This document shows, one piece after another, positions 41,078-49,396 of a DNA stretch of 64,000 bases. Positions within the stretch are counted from its first letter, which is position 1, and each line of letters begins with the position of its first letter. The notes under the pieces were generated by a model. That model worked only from the letters and a program-made list of their open reading frames with translations. It searched no databases and was not told the origin of the DNA. A program made the position numbers and the translations under genes. This stretch comes from Halomarina rubra (GTDB taxonomy: Archaea > Halobacteriota > Halobacteria > Halobacteriales > Haloarculaceae): NCBI RefSeq assembly GCF_023699475.1, contig NZ_JALXFV010000002.1, forward strand, positions 248,001 through 312,000. The letters are read 5' to 3'.

Positions 41078-41779
41078 TCAGGTGCGCGCCGGTACTTCGA
41101 TTCCCAGTTCCTCCAGCAGCGTCTCGGCCGCGGCGGTCGAGGACCCCGGCCCACGGGCCGTCACGAGGTCGCCGTCGACAGTGACGCTCTCGTCGCGGTC
41201 GAGTTCGGCGTCCCAGTTCCCGCCGGCCGCCTTCACCTCGTCCTCGACCCAGTAGGGTAGTTTCCGGCCGTCGGGCATCACGTCGTTTTCGTCGACGATG
41301 TCCGCCTCCCACTCGTTGGGGAAGCCGGTGACGTCCCGGCCCTCGACGAGTCGGTCCCCGTCCTCGCTCCACGTGAACGCGAGGATGCCGACGGCGTGAC
41401 AGACGACGAGCGCCTTCCCCTCGTCGCCCGCGACGGCGTCGGCGAGCAGTTGCCGGGCGTGGACGTCCTGGTTGACGTCCCACTCGGTGCCGTGCCCCCC
41501 CGGGAAGAGGACGGCGTCGTAGTCGTCGGCGCTCACGGTCGCGAGCGGGTCGGGGTCGTTCAGTCGCTCGTCGTTCTCGTGGACCTCGCGGAGTCGCTCG
41601 GACTCCTCCTCGCTCCCCGTGCTGTCGGGGTCCAGCGACCGCTCGTCGACGACCGGTGGACTCCCCGAGGGCGTCGCCACCGTCACCTCGACGCCCGCGT
41701 CGGTGAGCGTCGTAAGCGGTTCGATACACTCCTCGGCCCAGTACCCCTCTTCGCTGACTACGAACAGCGCGTTCGTCAT
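41078..41779 (-). CDS. DJ-1/PfpI-family protein (Hsp31-like)
   Basis: 233 aa. The nucleophile elbow is ALVVCHAVGILAF with Cys127-His128; acidic partners are Glu10/Glu16 in VVSEEGYWAEECIEPL. VLFPGGHGTEWDV (90-102) forms the second active-site loop. The larger size and PYWVEDEVKAAGGNW segment fit the Hsp31/class I glutamine amidotransferase-like branch. Members act as glyoxalase/deglycase-type stress proteins or proteases. It is a single gene facing the GT39-like gene tail to tail. Confidence 0.88.
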   Translation of the reverse strand: MTNALFVVSEEGYWAEECIEPLTTLTDAGVEVTVATPSGSPPVVDERSLDPDSTGSEEESERLREVHENDERLNDPDPLATVSADDYDAVLFPGGHGTEWDVNQDVHARQLLADAVAGDEGKALVVCHAVGILAFTWSEDGDRLVEGRDVTGFPNEWEADIVDENDVMPDGRKLPYWVEDEVKAAGGNWDAELDRDESVTVDGDLVTARGPGSSTAAAETLLEELGIEVPART

Positions 41780-41867
41780 GACGCTCGACGGTAGGGCCGC
41801 CGCGCAGAAAAACCCGCATTAACCCCTCAGCGTTGCTCCCTCTCGGATTCCGGAGTGGTCGGTTCGC

Positions 41868-42431
41868 CTACCCGTCGCCCTGCTCGTCGGTGATGACGAC
41901 CTCGCCGTCGACGACGTCGACGTTGATGAGCGTCTTCACGTCGTAGTCTTCCATCTCGTTGTCGCCGCCGGTCTTCTTGATGACGGCGACGATGTCGGCG
42001 ACGTCGGCACCGGTCTCTTCGAGCGCCTCGCGGATGGCACGCAGGGTACCGCCCGTCGAGAGCACGTCGTCGAGCAGGAGGACGCGGTCGCCCTCGTAGA
42101 CGTCGTTCATGTACATCTCGTTCTCGGAGTAGCCGGTGACCTGCGCGAGGCTGACCTCGCCGTCGAGGCCGTACTGGCGCTTGCGGATGACGACCAGCGG
42201 GATGTCGGTCATCAGCGAGACCGCGGTGGAGATGTGGATGCCCATCGCCGCGGGGGTGACGATCTTGTCGACACCCTCCAGTTCGGCCTTCCGGATGATG
42301 CCGATGGTGATCTCTCGGAGGAGCTTCGGGTCGAGCATCGGGACGCCGTCGCTGATGGGGTGAACGAAGTACTCGTAGTCTCCCTTCTCGATGATGGGAG
42401 CCTCACGGAGTGACTGCGCGAGCAAGTCCAT
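41868..42431 (-). CDS. hpt: Purine (hypoxanthine/guanine) phosphoribosyltransferase
   Basis: 187 aa of the archaeal PRTase family. The PRPP-binding signature is [13 protein letters not shown] (117-129), and [15 protein letters not shown] (59-73) and [12 protein letters not shown] form the substrate loops. It salvages purine bases by joining them to PRPP. The archaeal subgroup includes hypoxanthine/guanine- and adenine-specific members, so the exact base is not certain. It is a single gene with its promoter between 42432 and ~42470. Confidence 0.9.
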   Translation of the reverse strand: MDLLAQSLREAPIIEKGDYEYFVHPISDGVPMLDPKLLREITIGIIRKAELEGVDKIVTPAAMGIHISTAVSLMTDIPLVVIRKRQYGLDGEVSLAQVTGYSENEMYMNDVYEGDRVLLLDDVLSTGGTLRAIREALEETGADVADIVAVIKKTGGDNEMEDYDVKTLINVDVVDGEVVITDEQGDG

Positions 42432-42565
42432 GTCGCCCGTTTACAGCGCGGTGGTATAACAGCGGTGGTCCGTCGCGACCGTGGGGGCACCTCACACTAC
42501 TCGTCGGGCACCTCCCTGGTCCGTCACGTCTCGGTGTGTCACACCACCGCTCGTCGGCCGTGCGT

Positions 42566-42673
42566 TCAGGCGAGACTCATCGCGACGGTCCCCACGAGGA
42601 GCAAGACGACCGCCAGCCCGAGGAGCAGCAACTGAGCGAGTACCGCGACGTCACCGGGTCTGTCGATAGCCAT
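42566..42673 (-). CDS. 35-aa single-helix membrane miniprotein
   Basis: The ATG at 42673 begins MAIDRPGDVAVLAQ, followed by one helix of ~20 residues (LLLLGLAVVLLLVGTVAMSL), and the stop is at 42566-42568. Codon use is consistent with the genome. A perfect 12-bp palindrome lies 9-20 nt upstream. The function is unknown, and being so short the call stays tentative. Confidence 0.5.
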   Translation of the reverse strand: MAIDRPGDVAVLAQLLLLGLAVVLLLVGTVAMSLA

Positions 42674-42681
42674 GGAGAGCG

Positions 42682-42693
42682 CTCCACGTGGAG
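42682..42693 (-). promoter_or_regulatory. Perfect 12-bp palindrome upstream of the 35-aa protein
   Basis: CTCCACGTGGAG reads the same on both strands. It lies between the expected TATA position and the ATG at 42673, where a bound protein would block transcription start. No second copy was noticed in the window. Confidence 0.4.
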
Positions 42694-43028
42694 TGGCTTG
42701 GTTAGCCGGCGCGTTGCCCCGTCGCCGAACGGGTCCACAGCACTCAATCGGAGCTTAGCCCGGAGCAACGACACGTTCGACACCGGTAATCGGCCGTTAG
42801 CCCGACCGAGAGTCGACGTCGGCCCGTGTCCGCAGCGGCAGTCGACGACCGGTGTGGCCTGGACGGCCTCGTTCGGCCGAGTCCCGTTCTGTTACCACCC
42901 CCTCCGGACCACCATTATTTCGGACGACCTCCAGCGACTCTCCGATTTTACTGTATGAACGTCCAGTTACGGTGCGAGCCACGGTAAGTGCTTGGATGAA
43001 CGGGGAGCAATGCGCGGAGACTTGAAAA

Positions 43029-43036
43029 CTATTAAG
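43029..43036 (+). promoter_or_regulatory. TATA box of the mnh operon
   Basis: CTATTAAG, 25-32 nt before the GTG at 43061. Its position argues for that GTG and against the ATG at 43010, which lies upstream of the box. Confidence 0.6.
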
Positions 43037-43060
43037 CGCGCGTCGCTCCGCTCTCACGGT

Positions 43061-45484
43061 GTGCAACCCGAACCGGCGGTTCTCTTCGCCGTGCTGGCGC
43101 TCCCGTTCGTCGGCGCGGCGCTGACACCACTCGTCTACCGGGTGCTCGGCGAGCGCACGGCCTACTTCGCGGCCGCTGTCGCGACGGCCTGCCTCGCCCT
43201 CGTACTCACGCAGTACGGCACCCACGGCACGGTGAGCGTCGAGTGGATTCCGCAACTCGGCGTCAACCTCGTGCTGTACATGGACGGTCTGGCCTTCCTC
43301 GTCGCCCTGCTCGCCTCGGGGGTGGGTGTCCTCGTGTTCACCTACTCCGGGGGGTACATGCACGGCGAACCGGGACAGGACAAGTACTACACCACGCTGT
43401 TGGTGTTCATGGGCGCGATGCTCGGGGTCGCGCTCGCGGCGGACCTCGTCGCGCTGTTCGTCTTCTGGGAACTGACGAGCGTCTCGTCGTTCCTGCTCAT
43501 CGGCCACTACCAGCGGGAGGCGTCGTCCATCTACGCCTCGCGCAAGTCGATGCTCATCACCGTCGCCGGCGGCCTGTTCATGCTCGTGGGCTTCCTGTTC
43601 CTCCACGACGTCACCGGGTCGTTCGCGCTGTTCGACAGCGGGGCCTCGCAGGGAATCATCACGAACGCCGAGATGGTCCGCGAGGAGCTCTCCGCGCAGG
43701 GTCTCCTCCTGCCCGTCGTCGCGCTCGTCGCCCTCGGTGCGGCCACGAAGTCCGCGCAGGTGCCGTTCCACATCTGGCTGCCGAACGCGATGGAAGCACC
43801 GACGCCCGTCAGCGCGTTCCTCCACAGCGCGACGATGGTGAAAGCCGGCGTCTATCTCGTCGGTCGGTTCCGACCGCTGTTCGTCCCCGAGGAGGTGTAC
43901 ATCGCGGAGGTGTGGACGCCGCTGCTGGTCGGCCTCGGCCTGCTGACGATGACCGTCGCCGCGATGCTCGCGGTGAGCGCGACGGACATCAAGGAGCTAC
44001 TGGCGTACTCGACGGCGTCTCACCTCGGTCTCATCGTCGCCGGCTTCGGCTTCGCCGTCAGCTACGGCGGGGAGGCCGGCGCGTTCCACATCCTCAACCA
44101 CGCGTCGTTCAAGGCGGCGCTGTTCCTCGTCGCCGGCATCGTCGCGCACGAAGCCGGCACCCGCGACATCGGGTCGCTGTCGGGACTGCGAGACGACCTG
44201 CCCATCACCGCCGCTATCGCCACCGTCGCGTGTCTCTCGATGGCCGGCATCCCGCCGTTCAACGGGTTCTTCTCGAAGGAGTTGCTGTTCGAAGCGGCCT
44301 GGGAGACCGGCGCGCACTTCGGCGGTCTGTGGTACCTCGTCCCCGCCGTCGCCGTCTTCGGGAGCGTGTTCACGTTCCTCTACTCCATCAAGTTCCTCTC
44401 GCTGTTCTACGGCGACCGCCCGGACGGACTGGGTGAGGTCCACTCGCCGCCGCTGGCGATGGTCGCCCCCGCCGCCGTGTTGGGGCTCGCCGTCGTCGTC
44501 ATCAGCCTCGTCCCGAACCTCGCCATCGAGTACGTCGCGGGGTTGGCCTACGAGGGCGTCGCGCCGGGCGACGCCCACTCGTTCACCGTCCCGTGGCCCA
44601 TCCCGACGGAGGTGACGCCGTACGCGCTGATGTCGCTGGTCACCATCGTCCTCGGGGCGGCGCTGTTCCCGTTCTACGACCGCCTCCACGGAGCCATCGG
44701 CCGGGCGCGGCGGTTCCCCTACACCAGTCCGAACGCCTACTACGACGGCGGACTGGCCGCACTCGAACGGGCGAGCGGGTTCGTCCCCGCCTACGTCCAG
44801 ACGCGTATGTTCCGGACGTACGCGGCCTCGACGCTGCTGGCGGTCTGTGCGCTCGCACTCGGTGGCTACCTGGTCGCGGGCACTCCGATTCCACCGTTCG
44901 GTGGTCTGGACAGCCTGACACTGCTCGGCGTCGTCGGCGGGATTCCGCTGCTCGTCATCCTGCTCGTCGCACTGTTCGGCGCGGCAGCCGTCGGCATCGC
45001 CGACTCCCACGTCGCGGGCGTGCTCACGCTGTCGATTCTGGGGTTCATGGTCGCCATCTTCTACGTGCTGGCGTCCGCCCCCGACCTCGCGCTCACGCAG
45101 TTGGTCATCGAGACGCTCGTCCTGCTCATCTTCCTGCTCGTGTTGGACAAACTGCCGACCTGGTACGGCGACCTCGAGGTTCGGGAGGCGATTCCGGACG
45201 CCATCGTCGCGGGCGTCGTCGGCGTCACGGTGACGCTGACGGTGCTGGTGACGACGAGCGCCCAACCCTCCCAGAACATCGCGTCGTTCTTCGTCGAGAA
45301 CGCGCCGATTCCGGGCGAACACGACCCGGTCCTCATCGACGCGGGTGGCGGTGGCAACATCGTCAACGTCATCCTCGTCGACTTCCGGGCGTTCGACACG
45401 CTGGGTGAGATCACGGTCGTCGCGATGGCGGCCCTCGCCGTGTTGACGCTCGTCGGCATGCGCAACCGAGGTGAGGACGTGTGA
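43061..45484 (+). CDS. mnhA: Na+/H+ antiporter subunit A (MnhA/MrpA)
   Basis: The GTG at 43061 follows the TATA box; 807 aa, ~20 helices. It is related to the NuoL proton-pumping subunit of complex I: key Glu in LVALFVFWELTSVSSFLLIG, Lys and His in GAATKSAQVPFHIWLPNAME, and APTPVSAFLHSATMVKAGVY. The C-terminal part is the MrpA-specific DUF4040/MnhB-like extension (VLASAPDLALTQLVIETLVL). With the six following genes it forms the hetero-oligomeric Mrp complex, which exports Na+ for H+. It overlaps mnhB by four bases. Confidence 0.95.
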   Translation: MQPEPAVLFAVLALPFVGAALTPLVYRVLGERTAYFAAAVATACLALVLTQYGTHGTVSVEWIPQLGVNLVLYMDGLAFLVALLASGVGVLVFTYSGGYMHGEPGQDKYYTTLLVFMGAMLGVALAADLVALFVFWELTSVSSFLLIGHYQREASSIYASRKSMLITVAGGLFMLVGFLFLHDVTGSFALFDSGASQGIITNAEMVREELSAQGLLLPVVALVALGAATKSAQVPFHIWLPNAMEAPTPVSAFLHSATMVKAGVYLVGRFRPLFVPEEVYIAEVWTPLLVGLGLLTMTVAAMLAVSATDIKELLAYSTASHLGLIVAGFGFAVSYGGEAGAFHILNHASFKAALFLVAGIVAHEAGTRDIGSLSGLRDDLPITAAIATVACLSMAGIPPFNGFFSKELLFEAAWETGAHFGGLWYLVPAVAVFGSVFTFLYSIKFLSLFYGDRPDGLGEVHSPPLAMVAPAAVLGLAVVVISLVPNLAIEYVAGLAYEGVAPGDAHSFTVPWPIPTEVTPYALMSLVTIVLGAALFPFYDRLHGAIGRARRFPYTSPNAYYDGGLAALERASGFVPAYVQTRMFRTYAASTLLAVCALALGGYLVAGTPIPPFGGLDSLTLLGVVGGIPLLVILLVALFGAAAVGIADSHVAGVLTLSILGFMVAIFYVLASAPDLALTQLVIETLVLLIFLLVLDKLPTWYGDLEVREAIPDAIVAGVVGVTVTLTVLVTTSAQPSQNIASFFVENAPIPGEHDPVLIDAGGGGNIVNVILVDFRAFDTLGEITVVAMAALAVLTLVGMRNRGEDV

Positions 45485-45969
45485 GTTCCGAGACCGACAC
45501 CACGGTCATCGCCCGGACCGTCGTCCGCGTCGTCGTCCCCATCATCCTGCTGACGGCCGTCGCGTTGCTGTTGCAGGGTCACAACCTCCCCGGCGGCGGC
45601 TTCATCGCCGGCGTGCTGACGGTGACGGCGTTCGCGCTCGTCTACATCGTCTTCGGCCGGGAGTTCCTCCAGCGGAGCCTGTTGCACGTCGAGGAGGACG
45701 GCTTCCTCGGCGGCGCCATCGGCGAGTACGGCCGCACGTTCACGTTCGGGCTGGCGCTCGCCGCCTCGGCGGGGGTCGGCTCCATCGTCCTCGGCGAACT
45801 GCTCGACGACGGGCAGTTCGAGTTCCTCACGCAAGGCGTCGTCTTCGTCTACCACGTACCCGTGTACCACGAAATCGAGATTCCGACCGCACTGTTCTTC
45901 GACCTCGGTGTCTACTTCGTCGTGGTCGGTGCACTACTGACCATCCTCGCGGTGGTGGGGCGCGAATGA
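45481..45969 (+). CDS. mnhB: Na+/H+ antiporter subunit B (MnhB)
   Basis: The GTG start overlaps the mnhA stop (GTGA). 162 aa, four helices. The family motif LLLQGHNLPGGGFIAGVLTV (~29-48) is intact, with FGLALAASAGVGSIVLGELL and IPTALFFDLGVYFVVVGALL downstream. MnhB is a core membrane subunit of the Mrp complex with no catalytic group of its own. It overlaps mnhC by four bases. Confidence 0.95.
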   Translation: MSSETDTTVIARTVVRVVVPIILLTAVALLLQGHNLPGGGFIAGVLTVTAFALVYIVFGREFLQRSLLHVEEDGFLGGAIGEYGRTFTFGLALAASAGVGSIVLGELLDDGQFEFLTQGVVFVYHVPVYHEIEIPTALFFDLGVYFVVVGALLTILAVVGRE

Positions 45970-46493
45970 GCGCACTCGCCGCTGCGCTCGCGCTCCAGCA
46001 GTCCGAACCGAACACGCAGTTCGTCCTCGCCGTCGTCCTCGGCTTGCTGTTCGCCATCGGGACGTTCCTCGTCCTCCGGCGCGACGTCGTCCGGGTCGTC
46101 TGGGGTATCACCATCATCTCCCAGGCGACGAACATGTACCTCGTGACGATGGGTGGACTCGCCGGGAGCGTCCCCATCCTGGGTCACGGGGAGGCAGCCG
46201 ACCCCGCGACCGTCGCGAACCCGCTCGTTCAGGCGCTCGTCCTGACGGCCATCGTCATCGGCTTCGGGACGACGGCGTTCGCGCTCGTGCTCACCTACCG
46301 GGTGTACGAGGAGCACGGCACCATCGACCTCGCCGAACTCGGCGAGAACCCACCCGAGACGGGCGTCTCGGCGAACACCGGCTCGACGATGGACGGCCCG
46401 GAGGCCGACCCGGAAGCGGTGACGACCGCCGACGGCGGCAGTCAATCCGGAACTGACTCGTCGGCCGGGACTGCGGGGGTGGGCGATGACTGA
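45966..46493 (+). CDS. mnhC: Na+/H+ antiporter subunit C (MnhC)
   Basis: ATGA overlap with mnhB. 175 aa. The first ~120 residues are the three-helix NuoK-like subunit (VVLGLLFAIGTFLVLRRDVV, ITIISQATNMYLVTMG, ALVLTAIVIGFGTTAFALVL). An extra acidic, Ser/Gly-rich tail (~130-175) is not found in bacterial MnhC (~113 aa) and probably faces the salty cytoplasm. It overlaps mnhD by eight bases. Confidence 0.94.
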   Translation: MSALAAALALQQSEPNTQFVLAVVLGLLFAIGTFLVLRRDVVRVVWGITIISQATNMYLVTMGGLAGSVPILGHGEAADPATVANPLVQALVLTAIVIGFGTTAFALVLTYRVYEEHGTIDLAELGENPPETGVSANTGSTMDGPEADPEAVTTADGGSQSGTDSSAGTAGVGDD

Positions 46494-48069
46494 CCTCGTC
46501 GTCGCGCCGCTGTTGGTGGCGCTGTTCACCGCCGTCGCGACGCTGCCGTTGCGTTCGGCCCGTCGCGTCCAGCAGGCGGTGAGCGTCGCCGGCGGCGTCG
46601 TCTACCTCGTCGCAGTCGCGGCGCTCGTCCGTGCGGTCAAGGCCGACGGCGACGGCTATCTGGTGTACGAACTGTCGAACTGGGACGCCCCCTTCGGTAT
46701 CACGCTGGTCGCCGACGACCTCTCCGTGTTGATGCTCGGTCTGACGGCCGTCGTCTCGCTGGCGGCGCTCGTCTTCTCGGTACGGGGTATCCCTGCGGTC
46801 GGCCAGCGGCTCTCCTACCACCCGCTGTACCACCTGATGGTCGTGGGTGTCACGGGGTCGTTCCTCACCGGCGACATCTTCAACCTGTTCGTCTGGTTCG
46901 AGGTGATGTTGATGTCGAGCTACGTGCTCGTCGTCTTCTACAGCGGCCCCGACGAGACGCGGGCGGCGCTCCACTACGCGTTCCTCAACCTGCTTGGCAG
47001 TGCGGTGATGTTGCTCTCCATCGGCGGCCTCTACGCGACGACCGGCACGCTCAACATGGCCGACATGGCAGAGTACCTCGCCGCAGCGCCCGCCTCGCAG
47101 ACGACGCCCGTCCTCGGTCTCTCGGCGATGCTTTTCGCCGTCTTCGCGCTGAAAGCGGGTATCGTCCCGTTCCAGTTCTGGGTGCCCGACGCCTACCGTG
47201 CGGCTCCGGCCCCGGTCGCCGCGATGCTCGCGGGCGTCGTCAAGAAGGTCGGTATCTACGCCATCGTCCGCCTGTACTTCACCGTCTTCGCGGTGGCGAC
47301 GCTCCCACCGGGACCGTTCGGCGACAACGCGACGTTCCTCGCGTTCTTCGGGCCGGTGTTCCTGCTGATGGCCATCGGCTCCATCGTCGTCGGCGGTCTC
47401 GGTGCCGTCGGCCGCGAGGACCTCGACGGGTTGCTCGCGTACTCCAGTATCGGGCAGGTCGGGTTCATCGTCCTCCCGCTGGCGGTGGCCGCCTCCGCGG
47501 TGCCCGCTGCGGGGACGGCGATTCCCGGCGACGGCATCGTCACGCTCGGTATCACCGCCGCACTGGTGTACTCGGTCAACCACGGCCTGGCGAAGAGTCT
47601 CCTCTTTTTCGTCAGCGGGGCGCTCTCCCGGACGCTCGGGACGGTGCGCTTCGACGCGCTCGGCGGCGTCTCCGAACGCAACCCCGCACTCGCGGGGTCG
47701 TTCTTCATCGGTGCGCTCGCGCTCATCGGCATCCCGCCGCTGTCGGGCTTCTTCGGGAAGTTCCTCGTCTTCGACGTGGGCGCACGGGCGGGCTCTTGGG
47801 TGGTGCTCGGCGTCGCGCTCCTCGGTGCCATCCTCACCATCGCGTACTTCACGCTGGCGTGGGCACGCGGGTTCTGGGGGCCACCCAGTGACGCCGTCGC
47901 CGGCGCGCACGTCGACCGCTCGTTCGTGCTCGTCGCCGCGGTGCTCGCCGTCGCCATCGTCGTGCTGGGCGTCGGCTTCGGCCCGCTGTACGACCTCTCG
48001 TACGAGGCGGCGCGGAGCGCGACCGAAACACAGGGGTACGTCGACGCCGTGCTCGGAGGTAGCCAATGA
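46486..48069 (+). CDS. mnhD: Na+/H+ antiporter subunit D (MnhD)
   Basis: 527 aa, ~14 helices, homologous to NuoM/N. The key Glu is in IFNLFVWFEVMLMSSYVLVV and the key Lys in LFAVFALKAGIVPFQFWVPD. AAPAPVAAMLAGVVKKVGIY carries the second lysine pair. It probably provides one of the two proton or sodium paths of the complex along with MnhA. It overlaps mnhC and mnhE (ATGA). Confidence 0.95.
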   Translation: MTDLVVAPLLVALFTAVATLPLRSARRVQQAVSVAGGVVYLVAVAALVRAVKADGDGYLVYELSNWDAPFGITLVADDLSVLMLGLTAVVSLAALVFSVRGIPAVGQRLSYHPLYHLMVVGVTGSFLTGDIFNLFVWFEVMLMSSYVLVVFYSGPDETRAALHYAFLNLLGSAVMLLSIGGLYATTGTLNMADMAEYLAAAPASQTTPVLGLSAMLFAVFALKAGIVPFQFWVPDAYRAAPAPVAAMLAGVVKKVGIYAIVRLYFTVFAVATLPPGPFGDNATFLAFFGPVFLLMAIGSIVVGGLGAVGREDLDGLLAYSSIGQVGFIVLPLAVAASAVPAAGTAIPGDGIVTLGITAALVYSVNHGLAKSLLFFVSGALSRTLGTVRFDALGGVSERNPALAGSFFIGALALIGIPPLSGFFGKFLVFDVGARAGSWVVLGVALLGAILTIAYFTLAWARGFWGPPSDAVAGAHVDRSFVLVAAVLAVAIVVLGVGFGPLYDLSYEAARSATETQGYVDAVLGGSQ

Positions 48070-48644
48070 AGAAGTGGCCCGTCGTCGGCGCGCTGCTCGC
48101 GGTGCTGTGGCTGTTCGTCAACGGCTTCAGCGCCGCGGACACGCCGCTCCACACGCTCGAAGCGCTCGTCGGCGCGCTGCTCGTCGGCGTCGCCGTCGGC
48201 TTCCCCATCGCGTGGGCGACCCGCGGCATCTACACCGAGGACACGAACGTCGCCCGGACGCTCAGCATCGTCCCGTCGGCGCTGCTCTACGTCCTGTTGT
48301 TCCTGCGGGAACTGTTGACCGCGAACCTCGACGTGGCCTACCGCGTCCTCTCGCCGTCGATGCCCATCGACCCGGACGTGGTCGCGGTGCCACTGCGCGT
48401 CGAGAGCGACATCGCCATCACGACCATCGCGAACTCCATCACCCTCACACCGGGGACCCTCACCATGGACTACGACGAAACGACGAACACGCTGTACGTA
48501 CACGCCATCACCGGCAAGAGCGACTACGAGTCGGTCATCGACCCGATTCGCGCGTGGGAGGACCTCGCGCTCGTCATCTTCGACGAGCAGCGGTCGCCCG
48601 ACGACGCGCCACCCGCTGAGGGAGGTGAGACCAGTGGTCAGTGA
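48066..48644 (+). CDS. mnhE: Na+/H+ antiporter subunit E (MnhE)
   Basis: 192 aa. Two N-terminal helices (WPVVGALLAVLWLFVNGFSA and LEALVGALLVGVAVGFPIAW) are followed by the cytoplasmic domain with the MnhE signature NSITLTPGTLTMDYDETTNT and LYVHAITGKSDYESVIDPIR. The family length is ~160-170; the extra residues are an acidic tail. It overlaps mnhF by 11 bases. Confidence 0.94.
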   Translation: MKKWPVVGALLAVLWLFVNGFSAADTPLHTLEALVGALLVGVAVGFPIAWATRGIYTEDTNVARTLSIVPSALLYVLLFLRELLTANLDVAYRVLSPSMPIDPDVVAVPLRVESDIAITTIANSITLTPGTLTMDYDETTNTLYVHAITGKSDYESVIDPIRAWEDLALVIFDEQRSPDDAPPAEGGETSGQ

Positions 48645-48927
48645 ACCCGTCTCGGGGACGCTCGGTCTGCTCGTCGTCGGCGGACTGGTCGTCGCCAGTC
48701 TCGTGACGCTCGCCGCCGGCTACCGGGTCGTCCGCGGACCGACGACGCCCGACCGCGTCGTCGCCCTCGACGTCATCGGGACGAACGTCGTCGCTATCGC
48801 GTTGCTGTTCGCGCTCGTCACCGGTCAAGGTCTGTTCGTCGACGTGAGCCTCGTGCTCGCCATCATCGGGTTCATCAGCACCGTCGCCGTCGCACGCTAC
48901 GTCACCGAGGGGGACATCATCGAATGA
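48634..48927 (+). CDS. mnhF: Na+/H+ antiporter subunit F (MnhF)
   Basis: The GTG at 48634 is preferred because a strong Shine-Dalgarno-like GGAGGTGA (48621-48628) lies six bases before it; GTG 48625 would be inside that site. 97 aa, three helices. The core motif is GYRVVRGPTTPDRVVALDVI (~28-47), typical of MnhF (R-G-P-t-x-x-D-R). It overlaps mnhG by four bases. Confidence 0.92.
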   Translation: MVSEPVSGTLGLLVVGGLVVASLVTLAAGYRVVRGPTTPDRVVALDVIGTNVVAIALLFALVTGQGLFVDVSLVLAIIGFISTVAVARYVTEGDIIE

Positions 48928-49361
48928 CGCTCGCACTCACCACCGCGCTCGGTGCTGCCCTCGCGGGCCAGTCGCTCGCACCGCTGGCCGCCGGGCCGAT
49001 TCGGTCCGCGTTCGTCGCCGTGTTCGTCCTCGTCGGGACGTTCTTCCTGCTGATTGGCACCGTCGGTCTGCTCCGACTGCCCGACGTCTACAACCGGATG
49101 CACGCCACCTCGAAGGCGACGACGCTCGGGGCGGCGAGCATGTTCCTCGCGAACGTCGCGTACTTCGGCGTGCTCGGAGAGGGGCTGACGGCGCTCGTCG
49201 GTATCGTCTTCCTGTTCCTGACGGCCCCGACGGGCGCACACATGATCTCGCGGTCCGCCCAGAAGATGGGCGTCGAGTTCGCCGACGGCGCGACGTGGCC
49301 AGGCGGTCAGTCGCGCCCGGACGAACCCGCCGACGCCGACCCCGAACCGAGCGACGACTGA
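48924..49361 (+). CDS. mnhG: Na+/H+ antiporter subunit G (MnhG)
   Basis: 145 aa. Three helices with the family pattern GTFFLLIGTVGLLRLPDVYN then RMHATSKATTLGAASMFLAN and FLFLTAPTGAHMISRSAQKM. A ~30-residue acidic tail ends the protein. It is the last gene of mnhABCDEFG; all seven canonical subunits are present, so the complex should be functional. It is convergent with coaBC (36 bp between stops). Confidence 0.94.
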   Translation: MTLALTTALGAALAGQSLAPLAAGPIRSAFVAVFVLVGTFFLLIGTVGLLRLPDVYNRMHATSKATTLGAASMFLANVAYFGVLGEGLTALVGIVFLFLTAPTGAHMISRSAQKMGVEFADGATWPGGQSRPDEPADADPEPSDD

Positions 49362-49396
49362 GGTCGCCGGCCCTTCTCACCAGCCTAGCTCTCGCC

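Larger units (their letters stand above)
42674..43060 (+). other. 387-bp intergenic region upstream of mnhA
   Basis: No credible gene was found. At the left end is the palindrome 42682-42693. Towards the right a more A/T-rich stretch (42910-42965, including ATTATTTCGG and GATTTTACTGTATG) precedes the TATA box at 43029-43036. The length suggests room for regulatory sites of the mnh operon; I see no other repeated motif. Confidence 0.6.

Noticed and set aside
43010-43060. ATG at 43010 as the mnhA start
   Set aside because: The TATA box at 43029-43036 lies downstream of it, and the extra residues are basic and unlike MrpA N-termini. GTG 43061 is preferred.
46291-48066. A 591-codon minus-strand frame opposite mnhD
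   Set aside because: It is an Asp/Arg/His-rich antisense shadow. MnhD on the plus strand has all family motifs.
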